Below, in pieces: positions 35,900 to 44,980 of a stretch of 64,000 nt of DNA (position 1 is the stretch's first letter; each line of letters opens with the position of its first letter). The position numbers and the translations under genes were made by a program. A model generated the notes under the pieces. That model saw nothing but the letters and a program-made list of their open reading frames with translations, was not told the DNA's origin and did not search any database. Where the stretch lies: contig CAZGHN010000007.1 of NCBI GenBank assembly GCA_964525555.1, forward strand, positions 65,697 through 129,696, read 5' to 3'. Source of the stretch: JAFGHJ01 sp964525555. GTDB lineage: Bacteria; Hydrothermota; UBA3072.

Positions 35900-36844
35900 C
35901 TATACGATATTGTAAAAGCTTTTAAACCATTCAACTGTCTTCTTTAATCCCTCTTCAAATTTATATTTAGGTTCATAACCGATTTTTTCCCTTGCTTTAC
36001 TAATATCAGCTAAGGAATGCTTTACATCTCCAATTCTGCCATCTTTAAAAACAGGTTTTATATTTTTATCTAAAATCTTATTTAACATTCGGACTACCTC
36101 GTTAATAGATATTCTTTCTCCACAAGCAATATTAATAATCTCATCCGTAACATTAGATTCAGCTGCAAGCATATTAGCTTCAACCACATTTTCTATATAA
36201 GTAAAATCTCTGGATTGTTCTCCATCTCCAAAAATTACAGGCTGTTGATCCTTTAACATTAAATTTATAAACTTAGGAATCGCTGCCGAATACTCAGAAT
36301 TCGGGTCTTGATAAGGTCCAAAAACGTTAAAATATCTTAAACAAACTGTAGGCAAATTATAGATTTTAGAAAAAATTTGACAATATCTTTCACCAGTGTA
36401 TTTTGAGAGAGCATAAGGAGAAAGAGGGTCTATCGACATATCTTCTTTTTTTGGTAATTTTTCATCAAATCCATAAATAGATGAAGAACTTGCATATATT
36501 ACCTTTTTCACCCCTCTATCTCTTGCAGCTATCAGAAGATTTAAAGTACCGTTGATATTTGAATCGTTGACAAATATCGGATTCTCAACTGAGCGTTGCA
36601 CTGAAGGAACAGCAGCCTCATGCATTACAACAATCACATCTCTAAGTGCCTTTTGTATATCATCCGGGTTTGTTAAATCTCCCTCTACCAATTCAAAATT
36701 GCTTTTTGTTTCGAAGTCTTTCAAGTTTTCTCGTTTCCCGGTCGAGAAATTATCAAAACCAACAACCTTACAGTTTTTCTTCAATAATTCCCGGGTTATA
36801 TTAGAACCAATAAAACCTGCCGCACCTGTAACAAGATATATCAT
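35900..36844 (-). CDS. NAD-dependent sugar epimerase/dehydratase (extended SDR)
   Basis: 314 residues. NAD site VTGAAGFIGSNITREL, catalytic Ser/Tyr/Lys in YASSSSIYGFDE and SPYALSKYTGERY, and LRYFNVFGPYQDPNSEYSA, as in UDP-glucose or UDP-N-acetylglucosamine 4-epimerases (WbpP/GalE type). It makes an activated sugar for the glycan. GAGG lies immediately upstream of the ATG. Confidence 0.87.
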   Translation of the reverse strand: MIYLVTGAAGFIGSNITRELLKKNCKVVGFDNFSTGKRENLKDFETKSNFELVEGDLTNPDDIQKALRDVIVVMHEAAVPSVQRSVENPIFVNDSNINGTLNLLIAARDRGVKKVIYASSSSIYGFDEKLPKKEDMSIDPLSPYALSKYTGERYCQIFSKIYNLPTVCLRYFNVFGPYQDPNSEYSAAIPKFINLMLKDQQPVIFGDGEQSRDFTYIENVVEANMLAAESNVTDEIINIACGERISINEVVRMLNKILDKNIKPVFKDGRIGDVKHSLADISKAREKIGYEPKYKFEEGLKKTVEWFKSFYNIV

Positions 36845-36899
36845 ATCATTCCTCAGTTACAAAATTATAATGAACTAACAAAAAGACAAGTGTTTTTTA

Positions 36900-38126
36900 T
36901 TAGTAAATTTTGTAAAGGTTTCTTCCACGTTCAGAAGTCCCAATCTTTTCAAACTTGCTAAAAGAAGAATTTTGAACTAGAAATTCTGCAAATTCATCAT
37001 CATCAAAATTTCTGTAAGCCTTTTTCATTTGACCTTCTTCCGACCTATGAGGTTCAAAAAACATTTCCTTTCCTTTCAAATCTTGCAAGAAATCTATTAG
37101 TTTCTTGTAATCTCCTTCTTTTTTTATAAAATGATGAAATATAGATAAGGCAAGGATAACGTCAAACTCTTTGGGAATATATGAAGGCATTTCGAATACC
37201 GAATCTGGGACTATCTTAAATTTTCTGTTTCCAGCTTTCTTTAACTTTTCAAGGAAATACAAATTCAATCTACTATTTTCCACACAATAACACTCAAAAC
37301 CCTCTTCTTCAAACTTATGACAAAAATAACCCCAATTACATCCAATATCCAGTAATTTGCCCTTCTTAACGGTTAGATTCTTCTTTATAATATTATATCT
37401 TGCTCCACTATGCACGGAAGGAATATTGATAAGATCCGGATGTGTTAATTTCTCATAAATTTTATTTTTATAATTCTGAGAATATTCAAGAATTTCTTTT
37501 TTAAAAGCCACCCATTTTTTATGTCGAACTGTCACCTTTACCGGAATCTTGCTTATTCTCAGAAGTTTGGCAAAAGTTAGTCTGTGTCGTCCATTATTAA
37601 AAATTAATTCTCCATTTCTACCGATATTGACGGTTATCTCATCTTCATGCCATCCTTCCTTATAACCATCTTTTTTTATTTTTAAGTATAATTTATCCCA
37701 TTCCCCACATCGCTTATCAAAATCCCCAACAGTTTTACATGACCATTTAAAAATTCCTTTCTCTATCTGCTTAGCTACTCTTTTATAATATTCAGTCTCT
37801 TTCCAAGGTATACTTTTTTGAATCCTTTTTCTAAAAGACCGAAAAAAATCTAAATCTTCGAATTTGATAACATCCTTATCCCAATCACCACCCAAAACCC
37901 TACCTTTAAAATTAAATACATTATATTCTTTCTTCATAGCAAAAACTACCTTCTCTGGATTAACATATATTACTTCCTGAACAGCATAAGGATCAACATA
38001 ATATCTATCCGGTAGTATCCTGATCTTAATTCTCCAGTGGTATCTCCATATAGCATAAATAATACGCTTTAACCACTTAGGAGTAAAATATACTATTCGG
38101 GATCTTGTATATTTAATTAGATTCAA
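36900..38126 (-). CDS. Methyltransferase with N-terminal ParB/Srx-like domain
   Basis: 408 residues. The first 240 contain a segment like the ParB/sulfiredoxin fold: EITVNIGRNGELIFNNGRHR then LTFAKLLRISKIPVKVTVRHK, where NNGRHR aligns with the GxHR-type nucleotide-binding motif. The C-terminal part is a class I methyltransferase: KGKLLDIGCNWGYFCHKFEE, CYCVENSRLNLYFLEKL and DVILALSIFHHFIKKEGDY. The domain pair is recurrent in surface-polysaccharide clusters as far as I know, but its chemistry is not settled. Start TTG with GAGGT seven bases upstream. Confidence 0.75.
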   Translation of the reverse strand: MNLIKYTRSRIVYFTPKWLKRIIYAIWRYHWRIKIRILPDRYYVDPYAVQEVIYVNPEKVVFAMKKEYNVFNFKGRVLGGDWDKDVIKFEDLDFFRSFRKRIQKSIPWKETEYYKRVAKQIEKGIFKWSCKTVGDFDKRCGEWDKLYLKIKKDGYKEGWHEDEITVNIGRNGELIFNNGRHRLTFAKLLRISKIPVKVTVRHKKWVAFKKEILEYSQNYKNKIYEKLTHPDLINIPSVHSGARYNIIKKNLTVKKGKLLDIGCNWGYFCHKFEEEGFECYCVENSRLNLYFLEKLKKAGNRKFKIVPDSVFEMPSYIPKEFDVILALSIFHHFIKKEGDYKKLIDFLQDLKGKEMFFEPHRSEEGQMKKAYRNFDDDEFAEFLVQNSSFSKFEKIGTSERGRNLYKIY

Positions 38127-38146
38127 TTAATATACCTCGTTAAATT

Positions 38147-38968
38147 TCATCTTTTTGCGGTAAAATTATAATGAACAAACAAAAAAACAAGCGGAAGATG
38201 TCTCAAAAGATTCTCAAATTTTAAAGCCAGCCTAACGCCAAACAATCTGGAGATGTTAATAGGAAGAACTCTAAAATATCTGTAGTTAATACTGGTAAAA
38301 CCAACTTTTTTTATCAATTGCCTAAGTTTTCTCGGAGAGAGTATCCTCTCGTTACCGTAAAAAACTTTCTTTATTTGATTATCAGAATTAAACTCTTTAA
38401 CTGTAACAGTTTTCAGTCCCCTCTTAACAAATAATCTCATCTGAGTTAAAGGATTGTAGCCGTTAGCCTCAGTCATTATAATACAACCATCTTCTTTCAA
38501 TAATTCATAAAGTTTAGACAAAACTTTCTCACGGGGTTCAAGGTGATGAAAAGTTTCTTCCATCCATATCAGATCGTATGATTCTGCCGGGACATGATCC
38601 AATATATTTTCTTCTCTGAATTCACAAGAAAGCTTTCTGTTCCAGTATTCTTCTGAAATTTTTTTTCTCTCTTTTGCCACTTTAAGTCTTTTACTATTGA
38701 TATCTATTCCTAAAACATTATGACCATGCAGAGCCATAAAAATAGATTCAGTACCTGTACCCGCACCCACATCGAGAATATTCAATATCCTGTTATCCTC
38801 CAATTTATCATGTAATTCTAATAATCTTTGAGTAACGATATAGGAAATATACTCATTAAAAGAATCCACATAATTACGATAATACTCAGAAAACAACAAT
38901 CTATTTTCATAATTAAGCATCTTATATAAACGATTCATCCACAATTCGTAATATTTATCGACTTTCAA
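38147..38968 (-). CDS. Class I SAM methyltransferase
   Basis: 273 residues. NILDVGAGTGTESIFMALHG (motif I), VLGIDINSKRLKVAKER, YDLIWMEETFHHLEPRE and LYELLKEDGCIIMTEANGYN are the standard blocks. Start TTG at 38968-38966 with GGGAG six bases upstream. Sits between the DegT aminotransferase and the ParB-methyltransferase fusion. Confidence 0.8.
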   Translation of the reverse strand: MKVDKYYELWMNRLYKMLNYENRLLFSEYYRNYVDSFNEYISYIVTQRLLELHDKLEDNRILNILDVGAGTGTESIFMALHGHNVLGIDINSKRLKVAKERKKISEEYWNRKLSCEFREENILDHVPAESYDLIWMEETFHHLEPREKVLSKLYELLKEDGCIIMTEANGYNPLTQMRLFVKRGLKTVTVKEFNSDNQIKKVFYGNERILSPRKLRQLIKKVGFTSINYRYFRVLPINISRLFGVRLALKFENLLRHLPLVFLFVHYNFTAKR

Positions 38969-38996
38969 TATCTACTCCCAAATAATTAAATAAATA

Positions 38997-40145
38997 TTAA
39001 ACAAAAAAATCTTTTATTATATCACAAACGTACACAATCTCCTCGTTCGATAACTCCGAAAAGATCGGCAACGATAACACTTCCAAGCCAGCCTTTTCGG
39101 AAACGGGTAAATCTCCTTCTTCATAACCAAGCGATTTAAAACATTCCTGCAAATGTAATGGTAAAGGATAATATATTTTACTATCAATACCTTTCTCCTT
39201 TAAATAAGCTGCCATTTCATCTCTCTTGCCATTCTTAACGCGAATAGTGTATTGATGAAAAATATGTTTACGCTCTGAAGTCACATGTGGACAATCTATT
39301 TCTTCAACATCTTTCAAAATATCCGAATAAAGCGCTGCATTTTCTTCTCTTTCCTGATTCCATTTATCAAGATATGGCAATTCAGTCAAGAGGACTGCTG
39401 CCTGTATTGTATCCAGCCTGCTGTTATAACCTATCCACGAATGATAATATCCTTCTACGGCTCCGTGAAATCTTAACGTTCGGAGTTTATCTGCAAGCTC
39501 TTCATCATCGGTCGTTATTATTCCCCCATCCCCGTATCCTCCTAAATTCTTAGTTGGAAAAAACGAAAATCCTCCAAGTATACCTATAGAACCCGCCTTC
39601 TTACCTTTATATTCCGCACCAATAGACTGACAGGCATCTTCCACAACATAGATATTGTTTTGCTTTGAAATCTCAATAATTGGATCCATATCAGCCATTT
39701 GTCCATATAAATGAACTGGCATTATGACCTTTATTTTAGACAACTCGGTTTGCAGTCTTTGAGTATGAAAGGACTTTCCTTCCAATAATTCCTTTATTTT
39801 TTGCGGATCAATATTATAAGTATCTTCTTTGATATCTACAAATACCGGTGTTGCACCAACATTATGAATGGCACCAGCTGTTGCAAAGAAAGTAAAAGGT
39901 GTAGTTATTACAAAATCTTCTCTTCCTACCCCTAAATTTCTTAAACTCAGTAAGAGCGCATCGGTTCCCGAAGCAACAGCAATAGAATATTTTGTATTGC
40001 AATATTCCGCAATTTTTTCCTCTAATTTCCCCACCTCTTCACCAAGAATAAAATGCTGAGACTCCAGCACTCTTTCAATAGCCATATTGATCTCTTTTTT
40101 TATAGAATTATAGCGTCGAGCTAAGTCTAGTAACGGAACTTTCAT
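38997..40145 (-). CDS. DegT/DnrJ/EryC1/StrS sugar aminotransferase
   Basis: PLP-dependent transamination of a nucleotide-linked keto sugar. KYSIAVASGTDALLLSLRNL, VEDACQSIGAEYKGKKAGSI and the PLP lysine in GFSFFPTKNLGGYGDGG are diagnostic; the C-terminal HQYTIRV and SKIYYPLPLHLQ are also present. I chose ATG at 40145, six bases after AGGAG, rather than the ATG at 40151. An insertion of about 14 residues (SFHTQRLQTELS) precedes IMPVHLYGQ and is absent from the usual family spacing; its DNA resembles the intergenic stuttering words. Confidence 0.9.
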   Translation of the reverse strand: MKVPLLDLARRYNSIKKEINMAIERVLESQHFILGEEVGKLEEKIAEYCNTKYSIAVASGTDALLLSLRNLGVGREDFVITTPFTFFATAGAIHNVGATPVFVDIKEDTYNIDPQKIKELLEGKSFHTQRLQTELSKIKVIMPVHLYGQMADMDPIIEISKQNNIYVVEDACQSIGAEYKGKKAGSIGILGGFSFFPTKNLGGYGDGGIITTDDEELADKLRTLRFHGAVEGYYHSWIGYNSRLDTIQAAVLLTELPYLDKWNQEREENAALYSDILKDVEEIDCPHVTSERKHIFHQYTIRVKNGKRDEMAAYLKEKGIDSKIYYPLPLHLQECFKSLGYEEGDLPVSEKAGLEVLSLPIFSELSNEEIVYVCDIIKDFFV

Positions 40146-40275
40146 TATCATCTCCTTTCTTTTTTCTATTTCAACATTCCTACCGTACCCAAAGATCTTC
40201 GAAATTTCCGAAACAAAAAACTATTATTTCTTAACCACCACTCTCAAATCTTCCGAAAATCGTCTAAAATCCCAA

Positions 40276-41283
40276 TCAAATATATGAATTTTTATACCAT
40301 TCGAAAAACCTTCTAATTCCTTCCTCTATAGTAACACTTGGGCTGTAACTTAACAATCTTTTTGCTTTACTTATATCAGCAAAAGTCGTAGGAACATCAC
40401 CCATCTGGGAATCCAGTTCTTTTATTTTTAACTTCTTCCCAGAGACTTTCTCCAAAATATCTATCATATTTTTTAGAGTAATCGTTCTTCCGCTGCCAAT
40501 GTTAATTATATCAAAATTAAATGGGATTTCCAGAGAAGAAAGAATACAATCAATACAATCACTTATATATGTGTAATCACGAAGAGAAGTTCCGTCTCCA
40601 AACATTGGAATCGGTTCATCCTCCAATATAAGCTTAATGAATGTTCTTATTGCCATATCAGGACGCTGCCTTTCGCCGTAAACCGTAAAAAATCTTAAAA
40701 TCGTCATAGGAATACCATATAAATTATTGTAAGTCCTACAGAATAGCTCCGCAGCTCTTTTGGCAGTCGCGTACGGAGAAATTTGAAGTTCGACCGGATC
40801 GTCTTCCGAAAAAGGCGTCTTATTGTTTATTCCGTAAACAGAAGAAGAAGACGCAAACACAAATTGTTCGACATTGTATTCTTTTGCTGTTTCAAGTAAA
40901 TTAACCGTGCCTTTCACATCAACATCTACATATATACTAGGATTTACAATTGAAGGACGGACACCGGCCATTGCAGCAAGATGTACTATTATACTAGGGC
41001 TCAGGTATTGGGTATCAGGTTCTCTATTTTTATGAGAAGAAATTTCCAAATTTCCGGAAAAGATCTTATGAAGCAAATCAACATCTAAAATATCACCTCG
41101 AATTAACTTAAAATTTGGATTTCCAATAACCCCTGAAATATTTTCTTCTTTTAACTTTGGATCATAGTAGTTATTAAAATTATCAAGACACAAAACAAAA
41201 TATTTCTTCTCAATCAATTTTTCGATCAGATGAGAACCAATAAATCCTGCTCCTCCGGTAACAAGAACAGCTTTTTCAATCAA
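40276..41283 (-). CDS. NAD-dependent epimerase, UDP-glucuronate 4-epimerase-like
   Basis: About 335 residues. AVLVTGGAGFIGSHLIEKL, then LDNFNNYYDPKLKEENI as in UDP-glucuronate 4-epimerases; FASSSSVYG, SPYATAKRAAEL and LRFFTVYGERQRPDMAI complete the SDR signature. Start TTG at 41283, seven bases after AAGGAG, overlapping the upstream gene's stop. Residues around SSHKNREPDTQYLSPS form an extra loop before IIVHLAAMAGV whose DNA (41005-41040) looks like an inserted stuttering repeat. Confidence 0.87.
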   Translation of the reverse strand: MIEKAVLVTGGAGFIGSHLIEKLIEKKYFVLCLDNFNNYYDPKLKEENISGVIGNPNFKLIRGDILDVDLLHKIFSGNLEISSHKNREPDTQYLSPSIIVHLAAMAGVRPSIVNPSIYVDVDVKGTVNLLETAKEYNVEQFVFASSSSVYGINNKTPFSEDDPVELQISPYATAKRAAELFCRTYNNLYGIPMTILRFFTVYGERQRPDMAIRTFIKLILEDEPIPMFGDGTSLRDYTYISDCIDCILSSLEIPFNFDIINIGSGRTITLKNMIDILEKVSGKKLKIKELDSQMGDVPTTFADISKAKRLLSYSPSVTIEEGIRRFFEWYKNSYI

Positions 41284-42383
41284 TTTAAAACTCCTTTCCA
41301 CAGACTTTCTATTCCGTCCACGGTTTTATCTATTGAAAATTTTTCCTTGACTCTCCTAAAACCTTCTTCGCCAAATTTCTTTCTCATCTGATCATTTTCA
41401 AGCAGATCTTTAATTTTCTCTGCCAATTTAACAGGATTCCCCGATTTTACAATATAGCCAGTCTTGTTATCCAATACTACCTCCTTATTACCCCCAACAT
41501 TCGTTGCAACCACAGGAAGTCCGGCAGCCATAGCTTCTAAGATAACAACCGGAAAGCCTTCAGAAAGGGAAGGAAGGACAAAAACATCCATTACCTGAAG
41601 AAGCTCAATAATATCACTCCGCTCGCCCAAAAACAAGGCCTTTACACCCAAATCAAGAGCCTTTTTCTTAAGAGAATCTTCATCCTTACCACTCCCTACA
41701 ATCAGTAACTCGGCATCGACTTTGCTTTGAACTATCTTGGATGCCTCCAACAAGACGCTTATCCCCTTAGTCGGCTCATACAATCGGCCAACAGTTCCAA
41801 ATACCTTTGAACCCGAAATTAAACCCAATTTTCTTAACTTTTTCTTTCTATCCACTTTTACAAACAAAGACTCTAAATCTATACCATTAGGAATAGTTAC
41901 TATGGTCTCCCTTTTAATACCTACATCTTTTACAAGAAATTCGGTAACCGCCTCAGAACAGGAATATATAACATAACTTAAAGGAGCCGTTATTCTATCT
42001 AAAAACTTCTGCATGGGACCCATCCATTTCCATACTCCTCTAACAGAAGAAATATTATGGATACCAAGCAAAGAACCAAAAATCCGACTTGGAATATAAG
42101 CACGATAGAGAAAAGCAATTATTAAATCAGGAGGGCTTCTTCTCAAATAAAGAAAATATCTCCATAAAACCCTAAAATCAAACCTGCCTTTACCAAATAG
42201 GGATACACATTCGATTCCACTGGTTTCTAATTTATCAGAAATAGGACCCCAATCTTTAAAAGCAAGAACTTTAATATCATACCCACGTTCTTTCAATTTT
42301 GGAGCAATTCTTGCAATCATATTTTCACTTCCTCCAAGAGTATATCCGACAGTAACAAAAAGAATATTTTCAACTGGTTTCAT
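41280..42383 (-). CDS. GT4-family glycosyltransferase
   Basis: 367 residues from ATG at 42383 (MKPVENILFVTVGYTLGGSE), overlapping the DinG-like stop in TAATG. Blocks: KVFGTVGRLYEPTKGISVLL, AELLIVGSGKDEDSL, ALFLGERSDIIELLQVMDVF and PSLSEGFPVVILEAMAAGLP (catalytic E-x7-E), TNVGGNKEVV. A longer ORF to 42398 is possible. Likely the promoter-distal link between housekeeping genes and the glycan cluster. Confidence 0.88.
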   Translation of the reverse strand: MKPVENILFVTVGYTLGGSENMIARIAPKLKERGYDIKVLAFKDWGPISDKLETSGIECVSLFGKGRFDFRVLWRYFLYLRRSPPDLIIAFLYRAYIPSRIFGSLLGIHNISSVRGVWKWMGPMQKFLDRITAPLSYVIYSCSEAVTEFLVKDVGIKRETIVTIPNGIDLESLFVKVDRKKKLRKLGLISGSKVFGTVGRLYEPTKGISVLLEASKIVQSKVDAELLIVGSGKDEDSLKKKALDLGVKALFLGERSDIIELLQVMDVFVLPSLSEGFPVVILEAMAAGLPVVATNVGGNKEVVLDNKTGYIVKSGNPVKLAEKIKDLLENDQMRKKFGEEGFRRVKEKFSIDKTVDGIESLWKGVLN

Positions 42384-44980
42384 TAAGAATATTCCCATCC
42401 CATATCTTCGGTAAAAACACTATATATCTTACCTTCTTCAAACCAGGCATTAAGTGCATTTTGGGCTTCAAGACTCGTCCTCACCACTGAAATTTCCGTA
42501 GGTAAAGACTCCAAAAAAACCGAACCGTACGATTTATTGATAACCCTTGTATCGAGTATAAAGACAACACCGGAGTCGGTCGTAGAACGAATCAATCTCC
42601 CAAATCCCTGTTTTAGTCTTAGAACCGAAAGAGGAAGAATATAATATGAAAAACCGCCAAGTCCTTTTTTCTCAAAATAAGAGGATTTTGCACCCACTAA
42701 CGGTTCCGAGGGATTTGGAAATGGTAATTTCTCTATAATAACAATCTCCAGAGGTTTTCCAGGTACATCAATCCCTTGCCAAAAAGAACCTGTTCCAAAA
42801 AGGACCGAAGTTGGATTTTCCTTAAAAAGAGTCAGCAGTTTCCTTCTTGACTTACCAAAACCTTGTATTAAAAGCTCTCTCCCAACCGCATCGAAAGAAG
42901 AGGAAACCTGCTGATAAACCGCCTTCATATGCTTATAGGACATAAACAAAACCAATGTGCCTCTTTCTTCCGGGATAATAACATCCGTGATAAAATTACT
43001 GACCTGCTTTATAAAATCCTCTTCTCCCGCTGAGGGATCGGAAATATAGGCGGGAATAATGGTTAAAGCCTGCTCTTTAAATCTATAAGTTTCCGGAAGG
43101 GAAACTTCCCTTAGCCTTTCGCCAAGACTGTTCAAACCCAAAATATTTTTTATAAAATCAAACGATTCACCAACCGTCAATGTCGCAGAAGTCATAACAA
43201 AGGAATCGAGATTAGGATAAAGCAGATCTTCGAGATAGGTTGCAACGACGAGAGGGGCGGCGATTATTTCAATAGAAGAAAGCCTCTGACGATAAGGAAT
43301 TCTATAGTAAAAAACTCTTTCTTCCTCATTTTGTTCTATTATAACCTTCAATTTAAAAATAATCTCCTTCAGTTTTTCTTTTTCACTATCATCTTCTAAC
43401 TTTATTGAAGAAAGAAGTTCTGTGATTTCCTCAAGTGTTTCCTGAATAAAACGTAATGCCGAAATTTCCTGATTTTTATATATTCCTTCTCTATAATCAT
43501 TAATGGAAAGGACCTTCTCAGCGATTTTTTCAAAAGATTCTTTTGCTTTATCAAGCGCTTTCTTTATTTTCTTAAGAATTTCACCCTTTTTTAAATCTCT
43601 TGATAAGTTATTAAGAACATATTGTACCTCTCCAAAACTTACACTCATCGAATAACCTGAGGTCGCAGCCCTTTCTAATTCATGAGCTTCATCAAAAATA
43701 ACTCTATTGACATTCAGGTTCCCTGTAAAAAATAGTGCATGATTTACAAGTATAATATCCGCATCGATTAATCTCTTCTTCATATTATGGAAAAAGCAAA
43801 AATCATAATAAGAACACTTATCCTTTTTACAGGTTTCATCCATAGAAACCAAACCTGCATTTATCTCCCTAAACACATAAGAAATTTCAGAAAGGTCACC
43901 TGTCCTCGTAATAGAACTCCATAAAATAAGGGCACACAGAGAAATCGGCTCGAGGTCTCTCGGCATCTCTCCGGTTTTCTTCAAACATACATAATTGGAA
44001 CGACCCTTTTGTAAAACGGTATTTACTCCGCAGCCGGTTATCTCTTCGGCAAAAGGAATATCGTTATTAAAAAGCTGCTGTTGAAGATTCTTTGTATAAC
44101 TTGAAATATATACAGGTTCGTGATCTTCTCTGTTAATCAATATACTGGGAAGAAGATATGCCAGTGATTTCCCTGTACCAGCGGATGATTCAACAAGAAG
44201 AAATTCCCCGTTAACGAGTGTCGATTGTACCAATTCCGCCATTTTAAGTTGTGACGGTCTTACCTCAAGAAGTTCATTGTCAAAATATTCCTTTATTGAG
44301 GAATAATCTTTTCCATCACCTTTGCCTCTGTTCTCTCTGAAATTTACCGGAATTTCAAACGGATAAAACTCTCTATTTATACCTCTATGTAAAGAAATCT
44401 CCATAGCTTTTTTTATCAGCTCACCTTCAGGGTATTTACCATCAATAATATCAAGTTGTTTTTTTAATACTTCCGGATCAAGATTTGTCATCAAATCAAA
44501 TATCTTTAAAAAGAGCGTACCCGCCATCGCTGCATCGTCACTTGCTCTATGTGCATTCTCATACGGAATTTTAAAATATTCTACAATGCTTGAAAGACTA
44601 TGACTTGTAACAAAAGGTAAAAATATCCTACTTAGATTAAATGTATCATAGGCTACGTTATCGATTGGTAAACTTTTCTGCAAAAAACTTATGTCAAATC
44701 CGATATTATGCCCGACTATCGGTTTACCTTTTATGAATTCCTCTATTTCGTGAACAATTTTCTCCAAAGTAGGACTTGCGTCAAGCTCCGACTGCTTAAT
44801 TCCGGTCAGCATTAATACATTATCGGAAACTGTTTTACGTGGATTTACAGTCTTTGAAAATTTTTCTACAATCTCACCATTTTCAAAATAAACAAGACCA
44901 ACTTCGATTATAGTCTCAAGACTAGGATCCAGACCCGTCGTTTCGAGATCAACAGCAACAAAAGATTCAAATTTTTCCAT
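42383..44980 (-). CDS. dinG: DinG-like helicase fused to DEDDh exonuclease
   Basis: 865 residues, as in Firmicutes-type DinG. Residues 1-175 form a DnaQ-like 3'-5' exonuclease with acidic residues in VAVDLETTGLDP, VGHNIGFDISFL and HRASDDAAMAG. The XPD/DinG helicase has Walker A SSAGTGKSLAYLLP, four Cys placed for an Fe-S cluster (CLKKTG ... CALIL ... CKKDKCSYYDFC) and IFDEAHELE as the DEAH box; GSFWQGIDVPG and LKQGFGRLIRS are motifs V-VI. Acts in DNA repair or recombination. The ATG lies inside the 3' end of rluB (14-base overlap). Confidence 0.9.
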   Translation of the reverse strand: MEKFESFVAVDLETTGLDPSLETIIEVGLVYFENGEIVEKFSKTVNPRKTVSDNVLMLTGIKQSELDASPTLEKIVHEIEEFIKGKPIVGHNIGFDISFLQKSLPIDNVAYDTFNLSRIFLPFVTSHSLSSIVEYFKIPYENAHRASDDAAMAGTLFLKIFDLMTNLDPEVLKKQLDIIDGKYPEGELIKKAMEISLHRGINREFYPFEIPVNFRENRGKGDGKDYSSIKEYFDNELLEVRPSQLKMAELVQSTLVNGEFLLVESSAGTGKSLAYLLPSILINREDHEPVYISSYTKNLQQQLFNNDIPFAEEITGCGVNTVLQKGRSNYVCLKKTGEMPRDLEPISLCALILWSSITRTGDLSEISYVFREINAGLVSMDETCKKDKCSYYDFCFFHNMKKRLIDADIILVNHALFFTGNLNVNRVIFDEAHELERAATSGYSMSVSFGEVQYVLNNLSRDLKKGEILKKIKKALDKAKESFEKIAEKVLSINDYREGIYKNQEISALRFIQETLEEITELLSSIKLEDDSEKEKLKEIIFKLKVIIEQNEEERVFYYRIPYRQRLSSIEIIAAPLVVATYLEDLLYPNLDSFVMTSATLTVGESFDFIKNILGLNSLGERLREVSLPETYRFKEQALTIIPAYISDPSAGEEDFIKQVSNFITDVIIPEERGTLVLFMSYKHMKAVYQQVSSSFDAVGRELLIQGFGKSRRKLLTLFKENPTSVLFGTGSFWQGIDVPGKPLEIVIIEKLPFPNPSEPLVGAKSSYFEKKGLGGFSYYILPLSVLRLKQGFGRLIRSTTDSGVVFILDTRVINKSYGSVFLESLPTEISVVRTSLEAQNALNAWFEEGKIYSVFTEDMGWEYS

